From the NCBI GenBank assembly GCA_034687125.1, contig JAQGBZ010000141.1:86480-150479 (forward strand): DNA of 64,000 nucleotides. The letters are read 5' to 3'. The translations under genes were made by a program, and so were the position numbers. Of the stretch, positions 25,401 to 40,100 are shown piece after piece. The notes below the pieces were generated by a model, which was not told where the DNA came from, made no database searches, and saw only the letters and a list, made by a program, of their open reading frames with translations. The number at the start of each line of letters is the position of its first letter. Position 1 is the first letter of the stretch. This DNA comes from Neelides folsomi (lineage: Eukaryota; Arthropoda; Collembola; Neelipleona; Neelidae).

Positions 25401-28400
25401 TAAAGAACCACGCCCGGCTGGTCAATCACCATTCCCTCTTATTATAATTTCGAGTCGGTGGATTGGACGAGCTCCATCCGCATCCCTCAGACACGTTTCC
25501 CCGACTCATTAGGAAGAGGTGAGAGATGGGGAGGAATCCAATCCAATTTTATTTACATAGAGCACACATGCTTATAATATATATGTAATGTCTATCCTGG
25601 TTATTAACAGCGTTCTCAAACGCCATGGAACAATAATTTTGTTCGATTTGGGTCGGAAACGGGAAGGCGGAAGGAGCGGCCGGGAGGCATCAGCCGGGCA
25701 TTGGAGGCGAAGGTGAAGGGATGCATCTCCCAGATGCAAACTGCGAGGGAGGCAGAATGGAGGGACCGCTAAAGGGGTGAGACGTCTTGAGAAGAAGGGT
25801 GGGAAAGGGAAAGGAGGTTCGCTGGGACGACAGGTATGCCGCACGTATTGCGATATTTACTTCTACCTGCAGGAATGGCCAATAAGAGGAGGGACTCACG
25901 TGGAAGGAACATTTCTCAACCCCCAACTCAGGAGTGAGTCCTCGAGTAAGGAAAGGTACTCTTCAGTCACTACCCGTGGATTGTGAAGCAAAGAGCGACA
26001 CCGTACCAGAACTCTTACGTTGCCCCCTCAATTATTCCCCTTCATCTCTTGTTATTATTCCGGGAATTGAATCACACCGCGGAGCAGACAGTGACTTTTT
26101 TAAATCTCGAAGAGTCCAGGACTTTGCTGTGGTACATGGCCCGAACATCGCCATGGGAACAGGTATAGATTCCAGTCCCCGCCGGTGCCCACTTGTTGAG
26201 GCGGATCTCGTTCTTCAGTTCTGCGCTGCCCTTGGGTCTCCAGAGATTCCAAAGTCAATACTAGGCAAAAGTCATTAAAGACGAACACCTGACGAATGTC
26301 CCTCCCTCCCATGTGTACCAAAGTGCGGAAAGTTACTTAAGGATCCCCCTGTACATAGTCGGGCTCATATCTGCCACCTGTGCATTTTCTATAATATACT
26401 TTTTTTCCTTCGAACCTCTCCCTTCGTCGTCTAAAGCCAAGTCCCGGCCCTCATGACTCCAAGTGATTTTTGGGATTATCATCTCATAGATTGAAAGTAT
26501 CTTCTTTCCTCTCTCCGTCCGTTTTTTTTGTTTCCCTTTCACAACCAAGGTCAAAAGACTGAAACAGCATTTCCGTGTGCCCGCAGAGTCTTATAAGAAC
26601 CACCAGACCCAGTCTCGCTCTATTCTCCTCCATTCCTCCTTAATTCACGGAGACTAATCTCTTTCAATATTATCTCAGAGGAGCTCGGTCCCTTCTAGCC
26701 ACCTGAGCCTCCTTCGGAGCCATATGAGTCTTCCTCAGAGCGGTTAGGCTCTGTCCAAACCGCCACGAGACTCGGCCGGAAGTAGAGATGCATGAAAGGG
26801 AGAAGAACCCAACCATAATTTGTCAGTTCTTAATGTGGCTGGACTCTGCACGCACTCGGAATCCTTTATGGACGGCAGGATTTAACGTCCCTTTAGACCA
26901 TCACATCGTGATGAGCGATTAGATTTTGGCGCTGATGAGGAGCCGCATGACCCTTCCTTGACGATCTCAAACTTTCGATTCAGAGATCGAAAGGAAGAAC
27001 GTAAAAACCTGTTCTTTGGTATTATTGAAGCTTGAGGCCGCCGATTGAACTCCAGTTGAGAGGAATGGAGACTCTGTGAGTAAAAAGAGAGCGGATGAAA
27101 AACCTCTGCTCCTTACATATTCATCCCATATAAATATACCACCATGTGAAGTAGATGTACATCCTCCCCTATGTTATGTATATGTCGCTCTAAATACACG
27201 ACCCGTACATCCTCTTTCCCATTCCGCCAGTATTCGCAAAGACAGGATGCAATGAGCGTTTCTCAATTCCCTCATCGTTGAGTTTCTCGTTAGGCGATAC
27301 AAGTATTTACATACTATAAAAAGAAGTCACACCTTGAGGTCCATCAATTCCCACTTTTTTGACCATTCTCTCCCTATCACATCATCTCTTATCTCATCTG
27401 GAGAGGAAAAAATGGAAGGCGGATTTCAATCTTCTTTAATATTAAATGACTCCGGCGGCCATAGTGCTCAAAGTTAATTTCCCTCACAGTTTTGGTCATT
27501 TTGGGCTCTCAAGCCAGGTGGACTTATTTGGCAGGGATGTAAAATCTAAGTCAATATTTCACTTGGCGAAGTAGTAGTAAAAATGAATTGTAAATCTGCA
27601 GAGCAACGTTTATTGGTCGTGAAAGGCTGGAGATTGACGGGGGTGTTGTCGAAACCGGCGAGCGAGTGGAACTTGCTCTCCGGACATTCCCACACATTCT
27701 TCATCTTGACTTATGATGGGGTATTTTGTGGTTTGAGTCGTCTGAGGGACAAAGATACCTCGGCCCCATTTACCTGGATGAAGAGTGCAGGAGCGATGCC
27801 ATCTGAGGCCAGGCTCAATTAGGGAGTTAAGGTTGACACAAGAATGAGATCGGTGGGCACAAAAGGAGGGAGAACGATTCGAGATTTGTTTCATGGCCTC
27901 TCTTATGCAATGCAATTTGGGAGAAATCTAATTCTGATGGTGGGCGACGAGAAAGAGAGATCCGCCTCATGATGTCACAATCCCACATGACCAATTTGAC
28001 TCTAAGTGATCTTATGTACGTGGTTAATATATGAATGTTTGATCCACAGCTCTACTGAAGTCATTACTACCCCAATGGACAGTATGGATTGCAATATTTA
28101 TTATCATACCAAATGTAAGTACTTTTTATTATTATTTCATTACACTTCTTCCTTGACATGTCCGCAGAAGAGCCCATGTGTTTCCTGTCCTCTCCCTCGG
28201 AGGCAGGTCGGCTGGGCCGCACTTGGCTGCATACTCATTATGTTCCTCTTCCTCCCATTCCCTTTCACTTTGACACTCGCGGCGCAAGAATGAGCGAGGA
28301 TGAAAGAGAGAGGGTCACCGCCGCAAGAACAGCTGTTCCATCAAACCCTTTTCCCGCCCGCCCCAGTCCAGTCCGGACCTCAGTTCCGTCCAGCCCCAAC

Positions 28401-31400
28401 GGGGACATCTCAAATGGCCGGGTAGGAAGAGAATGGAGGTGAACGGTGGGCCCGCCAAGGCCCGGCCTCTCATTTCCGCCCAACAACAGGCTGAGTAATG
28501 TTGCCAGAGGACTCACCACCGCCTCTTTATTGCCAAAATGGTCATTGAGATGACAAGTGGGTTCGGGGAGAAGTGGTACGATGAGGAATATCAATTTGAG
28601 CTTTCACCAAACTACCGTCAGCTCCTAACTAAATATTTTGCAACTCTCCTTCCCGATTGCTCCCATTGTTTCATTCACAATATGGAAGTGGCCACTTTTG
28701 AGAGCTCCTTAAGAACGAGCCGTAGGACTACAAATTTGCTCCATCCTCGAAGATCGGACCAATCCACACGTGGGGAATGCATTCCTGCAATTGAGGCTTC
28801 CAGGCCCAGATAGCGAAATAAACTTCCTCTGCATTTATTAGGTAGTGTTGTGTGGAGATGAGGCCAAGAGTTGGCCAAGCAGAAATGGACTTATACGTCA
28901 GTGAGTGTTATTGCTCTTTGCAATAATAAAGTAATTATCCCTTTCTCGTCCTTCCCTCTGACATAATGCGGAGGGAGCCGAATTGGGATTTGAGTCCTTC
29001 CGATCCGATTCCACAAATAGCAAGGCCCGGGCGGGGGGGCTCGAAGCGGAAGGACGGCAAATCCTCCACATATTGAGCCGAGTGAGGTCAATAGTAATGG
29101 CCAAGCGGACGTGTAATCGTGCGTTATGGCAAGGTGGTGTGTAACTGCAGAGGAGCCTCTTTCCATTTACAGTCAGCCGGAGACAAGCCACTCTCGTGTA
29201 GTGTGTTTCAAAAGGGAGTGCCTCAAATTGTCCTATTCACTTTCCAAACTCAGCCTACGCGTCCAATGGCTTCATTTTGCAAAGTAGGCGTTACGTCATT
29301 GATCTCGACTTTTTCTACACTTCGTCGTAAGAGACGCCAAAAGTTTCCTTGACCATAGGAGTCTAGGGCGGAAATGGTGTAGGCGCCTCTTTTCTCATTA
29401 CACAAGCAACGTTAGATTCATCTCTAAGGCAGCCACCTGGAAAGAGCCCATGGCTCACCCTGGCAATTAAGAGGAAGAATTGAACTCTGGCCTCTTAGTT
29501 TATAGCTCGTTAGCTTCATCTCGGGATCGGAATGAGTAAATGTCCGAGCTGGAGTCGTAAAGAGGAAATTGGGAAGGAGGAAGCGTGGAGGAGAAGATGA
29601 CCTTGGCGGTGGTGCTTTCAACGGGTTACTTCACCCATGGTTAGCCAAATAACTCGAGCCGCATAAAATCCTCCCTTGAGTACCTGCTCCGACGGTCCTT
29701 AATGTGCTTCCTTTCAAATTGCCTTTGCAAATACTGGATACTGCCAAGGGGCTTGCACGGAGTTCGTGACCGCCTCAAACCATGAGTGATTCGGAAGACG
29801 GCAGAAGCGACCAGTCAACCAATTCCCGGCAAAACACTCGCTCACTGCCAAGGCTCACTCACCTGTGTAGGTGGCTTCTTCCATAAGCCCTCAATTCATC
29901 TGGAAACAATGAGGTCCATTTGCATATTCGAGCTCCTTGGCAATTTTTTCTCATTATTGAAAGGATGACTGGAGGAGGAGGTGGGAGATGGAAAGTGTTT
30001 TACCTCTCCTTCCGGCGCTAATGAAATACCTCAGTCTTAACCTCTCATCCCTCCCTCCAATTTGAGTTTTAAATTGTGATTACAAGCCTCTGTCCCTCTC
30101 GTCCCGCTACCAAAAGACCCCATCCAATCGGCGAATCCTTTAGGCTTGAAACAATTTGAGAAGGAATGCACACTTAAGTGATCTCGATGCTCTCAACTTC
30201 CTTTCCGGTTTCCACAAGGTGGAATTTAATCTCTACTGCCACGGATCTCGAGTAGATCCTTGAGCCCCAACAGCCACGCAGAACCTTCAACAACGCATTC
30301 CCAGGCTGTGATTAGAAGAGGAATATACCATCTTATGCAAATGTGCGAAAATCTCCATGAAACAACGTCCATGCACCCTCTCTCCCGTAGGAAGTCCAAT
30401 TAGGAAAAGAAGATTGTCACCTCATTATTATCCATACTTCGTTATATAGATCTCTCCCTTGTTTTGAGCTCAGGTGGAAGGAGGGCTGTTGAGAGCATCC
30501 AACCAAGGGATATGTTGGGGGTACCATACTTGCCAATTTCCAACTCCCCCATACTCCAATATGCAGATCTTAGGATGGGCAGAGAGAGAAGCAGATGAAT
30601 TGCCCATAGGAATGCTAATGGCCAACCATCTAATAGTAGTGGAAATCTCTTCGCTCACTCTCAGATTAGAGAGGAAGAGTGGAAACGAAAATGTTGCCCT
30701 CAGCATTTGTTTGTCCTCTCCTCAATTGAGCGTCTTTATTCAAATAATATACAAAATAATTGCAACAATTGTACGTTCCCACTTGGGCGAACAGGGATCA
30801 ATAAAACATGATGAACTTTTTCACAATTGGCAATGAAATTCTTTTTTCTTCCTCCTTTGAAATCGTTCGTCCCTCTCTTTTACTCTTGATGTAAGTATAG
30901 GATGCAGGTACTGTGCTTAGCTAAGCCTGAGACTTCCAGTTGGCAGAAAAATCGTGGTAGGACCTGAGTCATTATAATAGAAAAGGGATTCCAATAGAAC
31001 AAAGCCTGCAATTTCACTCCATTCCGTCACCAATGCAGGCGTAATTCAATTCCCATCTGAGGATGGGTTTGTAATAATAATGAAAAACTGAGGGTTCGGA
31101 AGAGTAATCGTCGTTGCGATACCTTGATCGTATCTTAAAGCTTGACCTGCATCACACCCTCGATCCTCTTGTCCTACTTGCACGTGCTCTACCCATCTTT
31201 GCGTACTCCAGTTAGGTTCAGTCTCAGGCCAAGACCAAATAGGTTTAACATATTCCATTTAACATAGCATATCTCCATTACGAGACGGTAAATGATGAAC
31301 ATATTGCAAAGTGAAATTGTAAACTATATAACTACACCAATGGGCAGACTATTGTAGAAGAATGCCTCTTTCCATTCTTCTTCATATGATTGGGCAAAGT

Positions 31401-33545
31401 GCGACCTACAAAGAAATTCACACGTTTCTCTTTCAGCTTTTGACATTTACATTGAGTATAATCATGGGATTTTCCAGGTTTAGATTTTCATAGAACTCAA
31501 TATATCATGTAAACCATACTCCCACTACTCGCCATTGGGACCCAAATGAGCCAAAGAGAAAAACGTCATTGTTGCTAATTCTTCTTCCTCAAGAGTACGT
31601 GCGAGCTTTGGTAGATTTCATGCAAATATACATATTTTGAAAACTTGCGAATGTGTCACAGCTCACAATAATAAATGTGAACCGAAGTGGCTGTGGTAAT
31701 GAATTTAATTTCTGTTGTAATTAACATGAGGGTCGCAAACATAAGTTAGCTTGCACAAGCAAAAGTTATTCTGGCTTAGTCCTCCGCATAAGACATTTAG
31801 ACATTATATTATCCCATGGAGTCAAGTCAGGTATGAGATGAGGCAGTAAAGAGAAAAAAATGATTAGGAGATAAATGAACCTTTTTTAAGGCCGTTATAC
31901 TTTCTGGTTTCGCTCTCTGTTGGTCTGTAGGATCTTCATTGACATAATCACATAATCTCCGAGTTGGTAATTTTAATGAAAGGACCTTGGGCTGGGAGGA
32001 GCATGTAGGAGTCCCCTATACATAAATATTAACTGTATATGTGTATGTGCATCATTATACAAGCTGATATGTCTTGACATAATTTTGCGATCTAGTAAAA
32101 TTCCGCGTGGGCGAATCTCCACTCAGCTTCGTCCTCCCTCCGCCCATTCTCCTCTTGAGTAAGCTGAAGCATAGAAAGGATATATAATAATAGGAGCATA
32201 TAGCTAATTTCTACTGTAATTTAATTATAGATCCAAAACAAAACCTGTGCCTGAAATTAAGATAAATAATATGGCATTGGATAATTACAGCAAAAACTGC
32301 ATTTATGCAAAACAGTATTTACAAACGAACTCATCAACTTTCACTTTCATCTCTTGTTATCCAACTAGTTTCGACTCATCATCTTCTGCCTCAGTCCGAT
32401 TTGAACCATTCTCATATTTTAGAACCTCTTAATCCTTAAGCCCATTTGCACACCAATAGTGAGAGAGACATTTGAATGGGAATGAGATGCGAGTCTTTAA
32501 AGTTAAAGAGAGTTAACCAACGGACTTGAATGTTTGGCTGCTCACACAATGGTGAGATATTTCTTAATTCACTCCGCTCTCTTATCATTCATCATTTATT
32601 AAGCCTCCAGAGATAAGAGCATTGTCATGTGATTGATTATTAAGTCTCAATGAATCTCTCCCATACCTCAAATCTCCTACAATTGAGATTACCAGTCCGC
32701 AAAATAAGGAAATGAACGCCAGCATTAGAAAATTTCAATCGATTAAAATTTCAAACTTACTATAAGTAACGGTTTAAAAGTATAAATATATACATACATA
32801 AGTATGTATATTTTCGAGAACACACCTCATGCACTTGAATTTTTTCAAATGGGAAATGTCAATTAACTCGATTTGAATGCTCCTTCAATCTACAGGACAA
32901 TCATCTTAAAATAAAGGTGGAAATTGTTGTTATTTACAATCAGATAAGGATCATTCCTGTTGGCAGCACTGCTCAATGGCAATCAAAAGGCTCCATATAA
33001 CATAGTCTTTTAACATGACATTATTTGGTGGGTAATTAGATTAAGAGTTCTCAGCTGCGGCTACTTGTAAGGCGAATAATAAGTAAAAGGGCGAGTGGAC
33101 AAGGCCAAAGGCCTCTCCTCATTAATGGGTTTCAAAGGCGTCGTCGTTTTGCCTCTCGTGTAATATTGGTCATTTGTTGTTACTGCAAGGGTGCAGGAAT
33201 GTCACCCCTCAGTGTTACATACCACACATTCGCTTTTGTTGTGTGGAGGCCGAAGGGGAATTGGCTCTACTGTAGAGCGAAAGGGCGTGTGAGCGAAATC
33301 GAATGTGGACAATCGCTCGGCTCTTCCCAAGAGAGCAAAAGTAGGACATGAGGAATTGCACAGAGGAAGGCTGACATTTTCTCTCTCGAGATGGGCGGGT
33401 CAAGATTCGGATGTTACATTGGGAGCAGAGAAGGTCGAGAGCCCGATGAGTATGGAGAGTTGATGTGTGTGATTGGGAGTTAATGTGAATGATTTGCGAG
33501 ATTGGTATCTGTCCTCCCCAACTAATTTCTTCTCTATGCTTTCAG
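22447..33545. other. Long noncoding block upstream of the first identified dumpy exon
   Basis: I find no recognisable coding exon in these 11 kb. By eye the composition is clearly richer in GC than the left third of the window, and the sequence is complex rather than repetitive. Many short open frames occur on both strands without domain character. It probably contains the 5' part of dumpy (transcription start, first intron, signal-peptide exon) and its regulatory elements. Possible exon-like segments are 22621-22710, with a TCAGT initiator-like motif and donor GTGAGT, and 28051-28115, between an acceptor-like ATCCACAG and a donor GTAAGT. Neither can be confirmed. Confidence 0.5.
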
Positions 33546-34160
33546 ATAATAACTGCTCAAAAGAATGGACTGAAGAGGGAGATTTTCTTTCTCAACCTCG
33601 AAGACGGTTACTTCGGGTGTCAGGTCAACGAATCCGTTGATGTACTTCAGCTCTTTGAGCTGTCAAAACTCTGCGATGGAACGCCTCAATGTTTCATGGC
33701 ATCCGATGAGCTTCATAAGGAACTAAAGTGTACAGGTGAGTTGTCGGGTCACGAGAAACCATTTCCCCAAACCACCCTTCAATCCTCATCACGAGGAATC
33801 TCCTCTAAATCACTTCAATTTATTTCCAGACAATTGCGCTCAAACAACGGGTAAAAAGTGTTTGAATGGCGCTTGTCTCGACTCCCAATGTCACTGCAAC
33901 GATGGGTATGGTGGGAAAGGGTGCGAAATGCCCGATGAGAACGAGTGCAAATACCGCCCTTGCGACGTCTTCTCCCACTGTACAAATACGATGGGGAGCT
34001 TTTTCTGCACCTGTTTTCCAGGTAATAAACTGGATCGAGCCTTCGATGGGCTCATCGTCCAGGAGCTTGTTGGTCAATCTAAACTCCACATCTCAGATGG
34101 GAATACTGATATCAATTTATTTCCTTCCAGGCTACGAAGGCGATGGATTCAAATGCCGAG
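33546..34160 (+). CDS. dp: Dumpy exons 1-3 seen here: N-terminal Cys domain and first EGF repeats
   Basis: Exons are 33546-33735, 33830-34021 and 34131-34160. The first enters in phase 0 after a strong acceptor (TTCTTCTCTATGCTTTCAG) and encodes KREIFFLNLEDGYFGCQVNE, then LCDGTPQCFMASDE and LKCT, an LDL-receptor-A-like segment diagnostic of Dumpy's N-terminus. The second encodes two EGF units (CLNGACLDSQCHCNDGYGG and DENECKYRPCDVFSHCTNT). The third is a 30-base microexon that completes the second unit (GYEGDGFKCR). An in-frame ATG at 33489 exists, but it lies in the presumed intron before the acceptor and does not begin a convincing signal peptide, so an upstream exon is expected. Confidence 0.93.
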
Positions 34161-37100
34161 GTAAGGAGATTTTCCCTTCTATTTGTGTCATGACATGAGT
34201 TGATTTCAGCAAATGGGGAGAGTGAAGGGAAAGGTTAGGAGCATGATTAGAGAATTCAACTCTGACTGATGCGTTTCTTCACTCGATTCCCATTTCCCGA
34301 CCGCTTACCCCTTCCTTGCATTCCTCCACCATTGTGCCTCTCGGTTCTTGAGAGGAAGAGTGGCAAATCAAAGGAACCATTTCATTACGTATATCCAATT
34401 ACAATAATTACTCCCAGAGGAAAGACGATTGTTGGTACAACAATGGGGTTAAATAATGGGGAAAAGACCAGTGCGGAAAAGGCCCGCCAAATTCCCGTTC
34501 CATTCCTTCTTGATAATAAGAGACTTCCAGGGGCCGAGGAAGAGGCCTTGATGGCAGGGAGTGATAGCCCGTCTTCTTCACATTCATATTCATTAGGATC
34601 TCTTCAATAAGGCAATAAATATTTATATTCTGAGGAAAGAAACAGGTCCCTAGAAATGAAATACATTGTCTTGGCATTCAAGGATCATCATCAATTTCCT
34701 TTGAAAGTAAATTCTACTCATTGTTACTGCCACATATACATACGTATTTACATTCCGACATCCTGTTCATTCCGAAATCCTAAACGCCCAACAGCCTCCC
34801 ATGATGAAAAACTCCATATTAGTTGTACAAAGGGTTTTGAGAATTGAACGACAAAGCATATGCCAACATTCTTTTCAATAACCTGTGCAAGCAAAACCCA
34901 TACTTTACTTGGGTATATCAATGTTCAAATCTGAGAGGAATCATAGACAAGTTAATATAAATACTAGAGCTTGGAAATTCCGTGATATGTGGATATATAA
35001 ATATTGAACACTTTTGCAGGAAAGACAAATTGCACTGGTGGTTGATTCTGAATATGAAGAGATGCAGATAGTTGAAATAATGGGACGGTTTTTTAAACGA
35101 ACGGTTTCGTTTGGAACTCGTCTATAATTTATAATACTATGCTATTTACTATTTTCTTTACCTGCTTCTCAGCTCAGCTCATTGTTATTTGTTTTTCTGC
35201 GAGTTGGGCTTCTTTGCGGAGGTCCATTTCCTCCAAAATGCGAATGAGGGAAAAAGAAGAAACTGTTATTTTTTATCTTCGTCTCTTCTCATGACAGTGA
35301 AATAACTTGAGACAAATGATGCTCAAAACAAGGTTTATTTCTCTATATCTAACAACCTCAACGCTTGTTTACTTACTCACGTATAAATAACGACCATTTG
35401 TTATATTCTTCACTTCTACTGTGAAATGAAATTAAATTCCAATATGAATCCTTCTTTTGCTAGTAAGTACATAGTAAATACATAAGACATACGTGTCAAT
35501 AGTGGTTAATGAGTCAATGACATAAGGGAAACTTGGAATTTTGCAGAGTCCCATCAACACCACGAATTTTATTAATTTTATTGAGTGAGTAAGTAAAAAC
35601 AAACTGGCTATACAACACAAGGCAGACTTGTAATATTACAATGTTAGAAGAAACCAGACAAACACATACAATAGTGCAATTTGTTGAAATTATTTGAAAA
35701 TGAGCTTTATGTGATCCTCCTCTAAATTACATAGGAAATGAAAAGTGGAAAATGGCAAGAATTCTGCAAATATTGATTGGAATTTATAGCTCGTTGAAAC
35801 TTTATGTTTTTTGAGAGAAAACATGTTTTTACTCTCAGATTTGAATATTGGATAAGATTAAATCCCTCAGTCTATTCGGAGCTTTGGGGTCAGATTCATA
35901 ATGCAGAAGTAATTACGTGAAATTCGGAGGTAACTAGCCGTGGGCTCATTAGGGAAGAAGAAAACTTGGTGTCTGTCCCAAACTGAGGTTGAATTTGGGG
36001 CTCTCCATTGGAAGGTGAATGAACGGAGGATTAAAAGTCCTATACAACCCACTGATGACTTTGTGTAGAGTCCCATCATAGAATCCCCCAATCTACTTAA
36101 AAACCTGATGGACTTCCGTGAAATAAATTTAGGCATGTGAATGGGAAAAGAAATCTTTTTCTCTCAAGACCAAACCCTTTGCCTTTACATACTTAAATAC
36201 TTATATGGCTATTGATAGACCCACCACTTGCTCCATTTCAACATGCATATTGGATACCTGGAAATAGTTACTTAAGTACTTACAACCTAATGCAATTCAT
36301 TTCGATACACAAAGCTTCTCCCTCCCATTGTTAAAGAGGGCTGAATTACATCAGTCAGTTCGACCCTCCATCATATGCATATATTATGTGTCTGTATGTA
36401 AATATAAAAAACATAATGCTAATGAAACAAGAGATGAAAAAAATCCCTTCGGAATTCTTATCTCGTATGCAAATGTACCTTAGGTATATTAAAATGGAGG
36501 TCAGCCCAATTCATGCAATATTTGCAAATCCCCATTTTTTAGTTTTATTCTCGATCTCGATTCTTGGGATTTAATGAAATGGGAGAAAAATGTTTTAATT
36601 CCTAATTTGTGAAGGTGGAAAGAGCCGCCATGAAATCCGTGCAGTCATGAATGAGTAATATATATTTACTAGATATGATTTGCCTTCACTTGTTAAAATC
36701 AAGCATTACTACTCCGTCTCAACGAGATGCGGTTTCTTATTTATTATGACTCAGCCCTCCAGTTATTTTCTCATCACGATTATTCGGCCTGAGAAAGTAT
36801 ATTTTACTTTGGATTTACCATAGGAGCCTCCCTTCCCCACATTCTAAGAAATCTCTCCCCCTCTTCCAAGTCCCTGCAATTAAGCCTTTTCCTTTCTGAG
36901 ATGATTCCGAGTCTCTGTGAGAGCTATCAGTCTTTGACGCTCAAATGACGTCTCCCTCAGCTTCCCAATGACCAAAAAATTTAGAGGCGCTAAGCCAATA
37001 TGGACTTGTGTATCAGGGCGAAGTTGAGAAACATCGTCAACAATTTTTGAGGAATCTATAATGAGAGCTCGTGAAGACACGAAGAAGTCTCGCCTTCAGA

Positions 37101-40100
37101 GAGTAAAAACCTGAGCAAGTCCTTGTTTATGCAAATCCACCCAACTGGCCTTTTCCTCCCTCTTCAAAAGGGAAAAAGTGTTTCTTTCCTCAAATGCTCA
37201 AGAGGAAGTTTGATTTAATAATAGAGGAAAATTTGAATCGACAACGGTGATTCCTCCATGGATGGAGATGGGGAGAAACGGGGACTCTTCCGTCCCTTGT
37301 ACAGTTGATTAGGAAATTCATGGCCCACGTCCTCCTTTCATTTAATCATATTAAATTCCATAGAGGCCCCAAAGAATGTTGATTCAATGGACCTCATTTG
37401 CGCCCATTTCCCCTCTGAGTTTCCCATGGGCACGGTAGTTGTTCCGTTCCACGAGGCTCCTGAGTGACCCCTCGTTTCCCGAGACAAATGAGACCTCTGG
37501 GGGAATAGAGGGGGAGGCGCTGGGAAGCTGGGAGCGGTTTCTGCCTCCAACAACAACTCGTCGGATTCCACCCGTGTGTAACTTGCCTTGCACAAGCGGC
37601 ACACACAGAGCGTCCCAGGACAATTCAAGCCCCTTCCATCCTCAAGAAAACCCACGGAGCGAACATTAACCTTTCGGTCGTTACTCCTTCTAGACCCGAC
37701 GGAGCGCAAAAAGTGGAGATCTCTGCATGGGGAGGAATTGCAACCCCAACCACTCTGCTCATCTTCTCATTTCCCTTTCATGCCTCCATTCATCTCCATT
37801 CCTAATCTCCACCAAGGAAAAAATTGACATAAACAATAGGAGATTACCTAAGGACAAAGGATGAGGGTCCGAAAAACTCGGCACACATGGAACTAAATAG
37901 TTAGATAATATGTCTCTCAATTCGCGCCATCCCGCTCCCAGAGGTCGAAGGCGAGACCTTTGCCCCCATCGTCACAGCTCCCGAGAAGAGCTGGAGAGAG
38001 TCGAATTCCAACGGCATCGTTTCACCTGCCTTCATTTCCATTTTTTACAAGCCCTCTGCATATTATTGATCTGCCCGGCAGAGGAAGGGAGAGTGACCAT
38101 ATTTGGCTCACTCAGTATATGTAACATAGGTATATAGATCCGCAAGGAGTCGGGGATGTTCAGGGGAGCAATTCCACAAAAGTGACTTGGCAGCATTTGC
38201 TCAACTACAGTTGCAAGGAAGTGCAAATGAAAGGGACAGGATATGAAAAGAGATGAAGAGGTGTGAACTGAGACTCCGTTAGAAATTCTATTTGAATGGT
38301 TTTATACATGTTCTCCCTATAGTAGAGAGAGAGATTCATTGAAAGTAACGGGTGCGGAGTGTTGAGGGACCACAACTTTGTCTGATGCTTTTGAGATCAA
38401 AAACCATTGGCGGTGGACAATGGGCTCTTTAAAATGGACTTCACAAGCTTCTCATACTTTTTACACGACTCTCAAATATGAAGTCTTGTACTTCACTTTT
38501 AATCCGACTACTGTATGACTCCGCACTTCCAAATAGAGATATGTCCCTTGGGACGACAATAGCATTATGTAATATTTTGTGTATTTATGGAGGAGTGCGA
38601 AGGAGGTCGGAGGCCCCAGGTCGAACAAAACATTGACTCAATTAAATCAGGTAATCGTTGAGTGGGAGAGATAATGGGTACGTAGGATTGATCCAAGAGT
38701 CCCTTGATTATCCTCACGAGGTAACCTTATCTCATGTGCATATGGGCATAAATGCAAAAAACCATTATGAGCCATCCTGTAATGGGCTAATTAATAATAA
38801 TGGAAGGATAATGTAATAAAGAGCCTCTCTTTGTCATCGTTGGAGAGATACAACAGTAATATGCATAAGCAGTGGGACGGGGGAGTTGGTGAAATGGAAT
38901 CATTGCCAAAGTGTTCCCTCACCTTTGAGACCTTTGGAGGAAATGTGACCCTATATTTCATATCAATGATGATTTAAATAATCATGAGAGTCTCCCTCGC
39001 ACCCTGTCTCACTTCACTCAGGAGGGATTCTGACGAAGGAGCAATAAAAATGTACAGAAATGGAGAGACGAGAGATGACACAATGAATGGGTCTGGCCAT
39101 CTTCTCAACAAAGACACGTCCCCGTGTTTCCTCAAACTCACAGTCCGTGTGCTTGGAATAATTAATGTCTCATTACATCCCCTTTTTGAGAAAAAGGGGA
39201 AAAATGAGGCTCCTGGTTCCTGCGGCCAGAGATTCGTCCATTTCCTCTTCCAATTGATGGTATCTGGGAGGGAAATACACACTTCTCACCTAATTGCGAA
39301 AAGAGCATTTGGGAGCCTGGGAATCCTCAGTGAGGAGATGGGAGGCAACAAGGGTGGGATTTGCAACTTTGTTTTTATTAATTTAGCCAAATGTCGACGA
39401 AGTGGGAGGTGTTCTTTCCTTCCATAGCTCAACATTCCATTTAATTGATGCTCGAAACGATTCGATTTTCGACGCTTAGTTATCGCTAGTTAAAAACCAC
39501 TACCTACACGATTTCTTGTCCCAGAAAAGCCTCCAATTTTCACTTTTCCATATTTGACTTACATGACCCCATTTTCCAACTTGCGTCGGAGAGGACTGGC
39601 TCGAAGATTACTTTCCAAGTTTCGAAATAGGATCACGATTCATCCTGCCCCAATATTAATGAGTCCTTGATTAATGAAGCGATGTTCGCGGATTGAAAAT
39701 CCTGGGTTCAACCTTCCCCTAAACACTTCCGCCTGCTCAGGAAGGAGGATGACGATGAGGAGTAACGGTCTCAGGTGTAGAAGAAGAGAGATGCATCTCT
39801 ATTCAATCATATCGCTGCCTATTAATTTCCCAACCACTGGCTATACCCCCATTCATAATCCTCAATAGAAAGAGGCACAATAATAAGAATCTTGGCTCCT
39901 ATATTGAGCACCGGCTCTTCCTTTTTTTCCCTTCTGCCCATTCAAGGGGTGGAGTGAATTTCTCAGCCCCAACACTTTTCATCAACAGATGAACTCATGA
40001 GGAGGAGCAGCAATTAAACGCTTTTTCTCCGCCACAATGAATCAATCGATTAAAAGAGATTGAATTATAATTGACTTCCATTCACAGACATCGACGAGTG

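Noticed and set aside
28006-28293. Hydrophobic signal-like end (MFLFLPFPFTLTLAAQE) as a possible dumpy signal-peptide exon
   Set aside because: The frame stops directly after this segment and no GT donor precedes the stop, so it cannot splice to the exon at 33546 in frame.
33489-33545. In-frame ATG at 33489 as the dumpy start
   Set aside because: A branch-like CTAAT and a strong polypyrimidine-AG acceptor end at 33545, and the preceding residues are not a convincing signal peptide. It is most likely intron read-through.
37338-37709. 123-codon minus frame with several overlapping frames in a dumpy intron
   Set aside because: Frames are open on both strands at once, as expected for GC-richer DNA with few stops. 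There is no domain, no signal peptide and no splice structure.
39660-39760. GGTTCAACC-type sequence as a tRNA B box
   Set aside because: It does not fit GGTTCGANTCC, and no A box or cloverleaf pairing could be found around it.
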